Assembly: GCA_024811115.1 (NCBI GenBank)
Contig: JAKOGH010001082.1
Span: forward strand, 1-23,676
Direction of reading: 5' to 3'
From: Terana coerulea
Lineage: Eukaryota > Basidiomycota > Agaricomycetes > Polyporales > Phanerochaetaceae
Length of the DNA stretch: 23,676 nucleotides
The position numbers and the translations under genes are program-made. The notes beneath the pieces were generated by a model. That model was not told the origin of the DNA. It saw only the letters and a program-made list of their open reading frames with translations, and ran no database searches. Position 1 is the stretch's first letter. Each line of letters begins with the position of its first letter. Shown here in pieces: positions 19,548-23,676 of this stretch.

Positions 19548-22500
19548 ATGCCAGACTCACCGACCCCGGAGCAAGCAGGCCCATCGCGCAAGGCGGGCAA
19601 GGAGCGCCAGGCTCCGCAGCCCACAGATATCGCAGAGAAACTGTTCGCCCTGCGCAGGCGACAAGCTGGGTGCGTCTTCAAGTTCCGACTTGCTCTTTTT
19701 ATTCTGCTAACCGTTGCATCATTTGATACTCTCTCAGCCTGGCCAAGCCTAAGGAGCGGACAGATCGCCCTTCAGCACCATCCACCTCCACCTCTAGGAC
19801 ACCCGTACACCCCTCGTCGCCCAGACGAACACACGCGTCGCCACCCATGAACCCCAGCATCGTGGTCTCGCAAGTAACCTCCCATCTCGACGGCGGCCCT
19901 GACGAGCAGGACTTTTCAAGACGCTTGAAGCTCACCCCTTCTTCGCCACGGCACCATCACTCTCGGCAAGAGCACAGCAGCCCACGGGGAAGCGGAAAGC
20001 TCTACAACCCTAATGTCGACCCGCCACGACGCCTCCCGTGACTGCCGAGCCAGATGCGATGTCTGAAGCGGCGTCGAGCTCCTACGCCCCTCGCGGCCCG
20101 GCACCCTCGAACTCTCGGACACATCATCGCCCACAAGCATCGAGGGCGGGAGGGGACGCACCCCGCCTGTTCGACCCGCGGAAGGACAACCCGCACCAGT
20201 TCGCGGTCTTGGCCCGTCCCAGCAACGGATCGCCACCAACTGGCCGACCCACTCCAACGCCCAAGTCATCCGGAGACTGGGTCTCAGCCTCCTCAGCCTC
20301 CTCATATGCGCAGTCTACCATCTCTTCCAGCTTCACCCTGAACACCACCACGACCGAGAGTTCAGCCTCGTCGGCAATATTCGATAACGGCCAGCGTTCT
20401 GAAGATAGCACGGCTTCCTCCACCGTGCTTTCATCACAACTCAAACACTTGTATCGGACTATCATTGCTTTAGAGGGCAAGGTGACGGCCGGGGACCGAG
20501 ATGTGGACATGCAGGACGACATCTATGAAGATTCCCACCGCATCGGCGTGCTGCAGAAGGGGCAGCCTGTGACCACACGGACCAAACAGGAAGAGGAAGC
20601 TGAACAGGAGCGATACCGCAAATTAATCCACGAACACAAAGAGTAAGTCCCGCGGCACGCTGTCACCAGGCGAACGGACTTGGTAGCTAACATTGCGCCT
20701 GTAGGCTCGCGTCCGTCGTGCACCAACTGCTTTCCGTGACCCTATCACCGAATGTTCCAGTTTCCCTCCGCAATATCCCCATCAAATATAACCTCGTCAG
20801 CCGCCTTTGGCTTCATGCATTTCACAGGCTCCTCGAGTCGTTGCGACGTGCCGCCACGTCGTCCGCCCATCCGGACATTGCCCTTGAGAATCTTGTGGTA
20901 TGTCACTCCCACAAATTACCAAATATGGAAGATTAATGGGCGTTTAGGAATTCATCTACTATGCATACACATTCTACGCCGGCCTCATGGACGAGCAAAA
21001 CTTGGCCCAGTTCAGGAGCAACTGGGTGGAATGCCTTGGGGACGTCGCTCGCTACCGTATGGCGGTGACCGCTCTGATCGAAAGCCAGGCGGCGACGGCG
21101 CCCAAGACTCTTCCTGTCAACTCTATCACCCGCGCAGCACTGTCCGGCAACCATCTATCGCCTGGTCCCAGCACCCCGGAAGCGTCGGCCTTGTCGGACA
21201 AGAACGTTCTGTCTGCTGGCGGCTCCCCAGCGCCACTGGCTCGCATCGACGACTCGCCTCCGCCGTCCGTCGGCGAGCAGCCGCAGCCCGAGTTCGTACC
21301 GAGCGTGGGTATCGCAGCCGCGCGCGCCATGGAACTCGAGCCGGAGAAGGAGCGCTGGCGTCAAGTGTCGAGGGACTGGTACTCGAAGGGCCTGGCGTTC
21401 CAGCCTGGTTCAGGCAAGCTTCATCACCACCTTGGCGTCCTGAGCAGGGACCGCGAAGGCGGTGACAAAGAAGAGCTGCGCGCCGTCTACCACTTTGTGA
21501 AAGGTGCGTTTGCCGCTCGCTCGCTCAGGATTGGATCCCCTGACGCTTGGGCCCAGCATGATAACGCTGCACCCGTTCTCGACCTCGCGAGAAGCCGTGC
21601 TTCCTCTTTGGTCTGCGACCGCTCAGTCGCGCCGACAAGCGCCTGACGCCGGCCTCACGGAGCTTTTTGTTCTCCTGCACGGCATGCTGTTCACGAACAT
21701 CCAGCTTGATGACTTCAAGGGTGTGCTCGCACGGTTCGAGGAGAAGCTCGTCATCGAAGGTGAGTGTTCGGCCCGCATTGAAATCTTGGCTTCGGCACCC
21801 GCGGATGCTGCAAAGCGTCTTATCGGGACCGAGTCGCTCGAGCCAAGCTTTCATTTACCAGTCTCTTGAGCGCTCATAACATTATGCTTACCACTAAATT
21901 GTAGGGGACGAAGTTGAGGAGCGCGAATGGATCATGATGGCGGTCATCAACATCGGCGCGGTCCTGGAATACGGACGCTCTACCGCGGTTCTTCGACGCG
22001 TGTCCGGCATCATGGCCAAGGAGACTATCCCTGGCTCGACCGCTAGCCCTATCATGATGAATGGCGCCAGCAAAGTCAAGCTCATGGCGAAGCGCGGTGA
22101 GGCCGACGACAGGAAGATGGAGGTCGATGACGAGGATGACGCCACCGGCGGCCTCCGTGCCATGGTCATCAACGAGGCGTCACCCGTCGTCTCCGAGGCC
22201 ACATCCTCTGAGCCAGACCTCGCACCCGCACTCCAGAACGCGCTCGAGCTCATGTTCGCGATGTTCACACACGTCCTCGGCAAGCCTACGCTGCGCAAGA
22301 CTTCCGCCGTTGCACACTCTTCACTAAACCCCTATATTTCGATCATGATGACCTTCTTGGCGACTGCTCTGAAGGAGAAGACCGCTGAGCAGATCGTCAC
22401 GCGCAACATCCCCTGGGAGCCTCTCGCCGCCTTCCTCACCTCCGGCATCCCGCGCAAAGTCATGTTTGCCGAGCTCCAGAAGGAGCACAGCCTACTCTTG

Positions 22501-23676
22501 TCCAGCGGGTGTCGCCCACTGTCCGAGGACTGGTGCCTGCGTGGTCTCGGGTGGGGCGGCAAGAAGATCTACGAGCGCGGCTTCTGGGACAAGGCGACGC
22601 TCGGCGAGGAGAAGTCGCTCGAGGCGGACGTGCTCGACAAGGAGGACGTCGTGGACTTGCAGGACGGCATCATCGAGGAGACGACGCCGAGGACGACGAG
22701 CAGGCTCGCGCCCGTGCAGAGGCTGCCCGGTCGGAGCGGGACGGGCGGTCGATTCGCGCGGCGCGGGCGGCGCTCAAGCTCGCGAAGGCGGTCCACGGCT
22801 TCACGTACACGCCGTCGCCTGTCAAGGACGGCAAGGGCGCGTGGAGCATCGAGGGCCCGCTCGCAGACCGCGTTGCACGCTGGCGTGAGGCGGCGCGGCT
22901 CGAAAACCTGGAGGAGGAGCGCAGGCTGCGCGGCACGCGCTGGGGTGAGGACGACGAGATGGACGTGGACGACGACGAGGGCATGGTGGATGCGGCTGTG
23001 AGCGACGACGACGACGACGTGTCGGACGAAGTCAAGGCTCTCAAGGCAAGCGTTGACTCGCGCGCTGAATATGTTCTGTCCCTGACTTACAATACCACAG
23101 GAACGATTGCGCTATCTCTCGAGCTTCGAGAACGACAGCCGCGCGTCACCGAGGCGGCGCCCAAGAGGCAAAGACCAAGACGGCGCCCGCCTTCGCATGG
23201 CTCCCGGCTACACCATCCTTGTCTTCGACACTAACGTCCTTCTTCCTCTCATATGTTCAACGATCTCGTGGAGACTTTGCATTGGACCATCGTCGTGCCC
23301 TTGCCCGTTATCATGGAGCTTGACGGTCTCTCGTCGGACTCGACGCCGCTCGGCGAGGCCGCCAAGGCTGCCTCCGCGTCCATCATGTCTCATCTGCGGA
23401 CGCACGGCGTGTCTCTGAAGATCCAGACCTCCAAGGGCAACTACCTCTCCAACCTCAATGTGCGGACGGAGCAAGTCGACTTCTATGATGAGTCTTCCTG
23501 GAGTCGCAACATGGACGACTTGATCCTCCGGGCCGCTATCTGGCAGACCGAACACTGGCTTGACCGCTCGGTATTCCTGAAGGCGTCGGAAACTTCTCAG
23601 CAGAGTGCAGGTGCGAGCAAGGTTGCGCTGTTGACTTTCGACCGCATGCGTGAGTGCCTTGATTGTTCTAACTTTG
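19548..23676 (+). CDS. EST1/SMG6-like protein with PIN domain, 3' end outside window
   Basis: EST1/SMG5-7 proteins act in nonsense-mediated mRNA decay and telomerase recruitment; SMG6-type members cut RNA with a C-terminal PIN nuclease. ATG at 19548 has a good context (CACCATG). Exons: 19548-19669, 19738-20642, 20705-20897, 20948-21503, 21529-21759, 21905-23045, 23101-23649, then an intron to the window end. The N-terminus is Ser/Pro-rich and disordered. The EST1/TPR-like part starts near LKHLYRTIIALEGKV and includes EFIYYAYTFYAGLMDEQ, WVECLGDVARYRMAV, DWYSKGLAF.PGSGKLHHHL and LRAVYHFVKGL. Acidic linkers follow, then the PIN domain: GYTILVFDTNVLL (first Asp), VVPLPVIMELDGLSSD (Glu), MDDLILRAAIWQ and ALLTFDRM. 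The frame changes by minus one at about 20034, 22680 and 23240. The intron at 23046-23100 starts with GC. Likely a working gene with sequence errors. Confidence 0.8.

Noticed and set aside
19274..19681. Minus-strand open frame of 135 codons
   Set aside because: Antisense to the promoter and first exon of the EST1-like gene; no domain recognised.

Overview
The window looks like nuclear DNA of a filamentous basidiomycete (Agaricomycetes, perhaps a polypore). The genes carry many short GT-AG introns (about 25-80 nt). The F-box proteins are of the expanded mushroom type with the 'CPEDMTEPA' signature. The two intact-looking host genes on the right are also of types familiar from Agaricomycetes. 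No tRNA, rRNA or CRISPR array was seen.

Layout. Positions 1-2.5 kb hold a minus-strand F-box gene (51-1601) and, head to head with it, a plus-strand C-terminal fragment of the same protein family (about 1713-2462). Positions 2.5-4.7 kb are transposon debris: a probable solo LTR and the C-terminal half of a Tnp2/DUF4218-type (CACTA-like) transposase on the minus strand, cut off at 4691. Positions 4694-13613 are one large, decayed Ty3/gypsy chromovirus on the minus strand with LTRs of about 565 bp. Read in its own direction it has a 5' LTR, a leader, an unrecognised ORF upstream of gag, gag with a zinc knuckle, protease, reverse transcriptase (YLDD), RNase H, integrase, a chromodomain and a dUTPase-like domain whose stop codon touches the 3' LTR. 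A 667-bp hAT-type MITE with perfect terminal repeats and a perfect 8-bp target duplication sits inside the pre-gag ORF. A second MITE (672 bp), of the same build but with a different subterminal repeat word, lies at 13854-14525 inside a broken plus-strand coding fragment. A second, more worn F-box gene follows on the minus strand (14914-16359).

The right third (16.9 kb to the end) is GC-richer host sequence. It holds a short-chain dehydrogenase/reductase with a mitochondrial-type leader (16962 to about 18361/18470) and an EST1/SMG6-like gene with an EST1/TPR-like region and a C-terminal PIN nuclease domain, which runs off the window.

Two themes stand out. First, the retroelement has accessory coding at both ends: an unknown ORF before gag and a dUTPase-like domain after the chromodomain. 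Second, the two host genes and F-box gene 2 each contain one or more apparent single-base deletions, all in the same direction and in short runs, while the rest of each gene is intact. Uncorrected sequencing error is the simplest reading, but real lesions are not excluded. All exon boundaries, frame joins and family names were worked out by eye.
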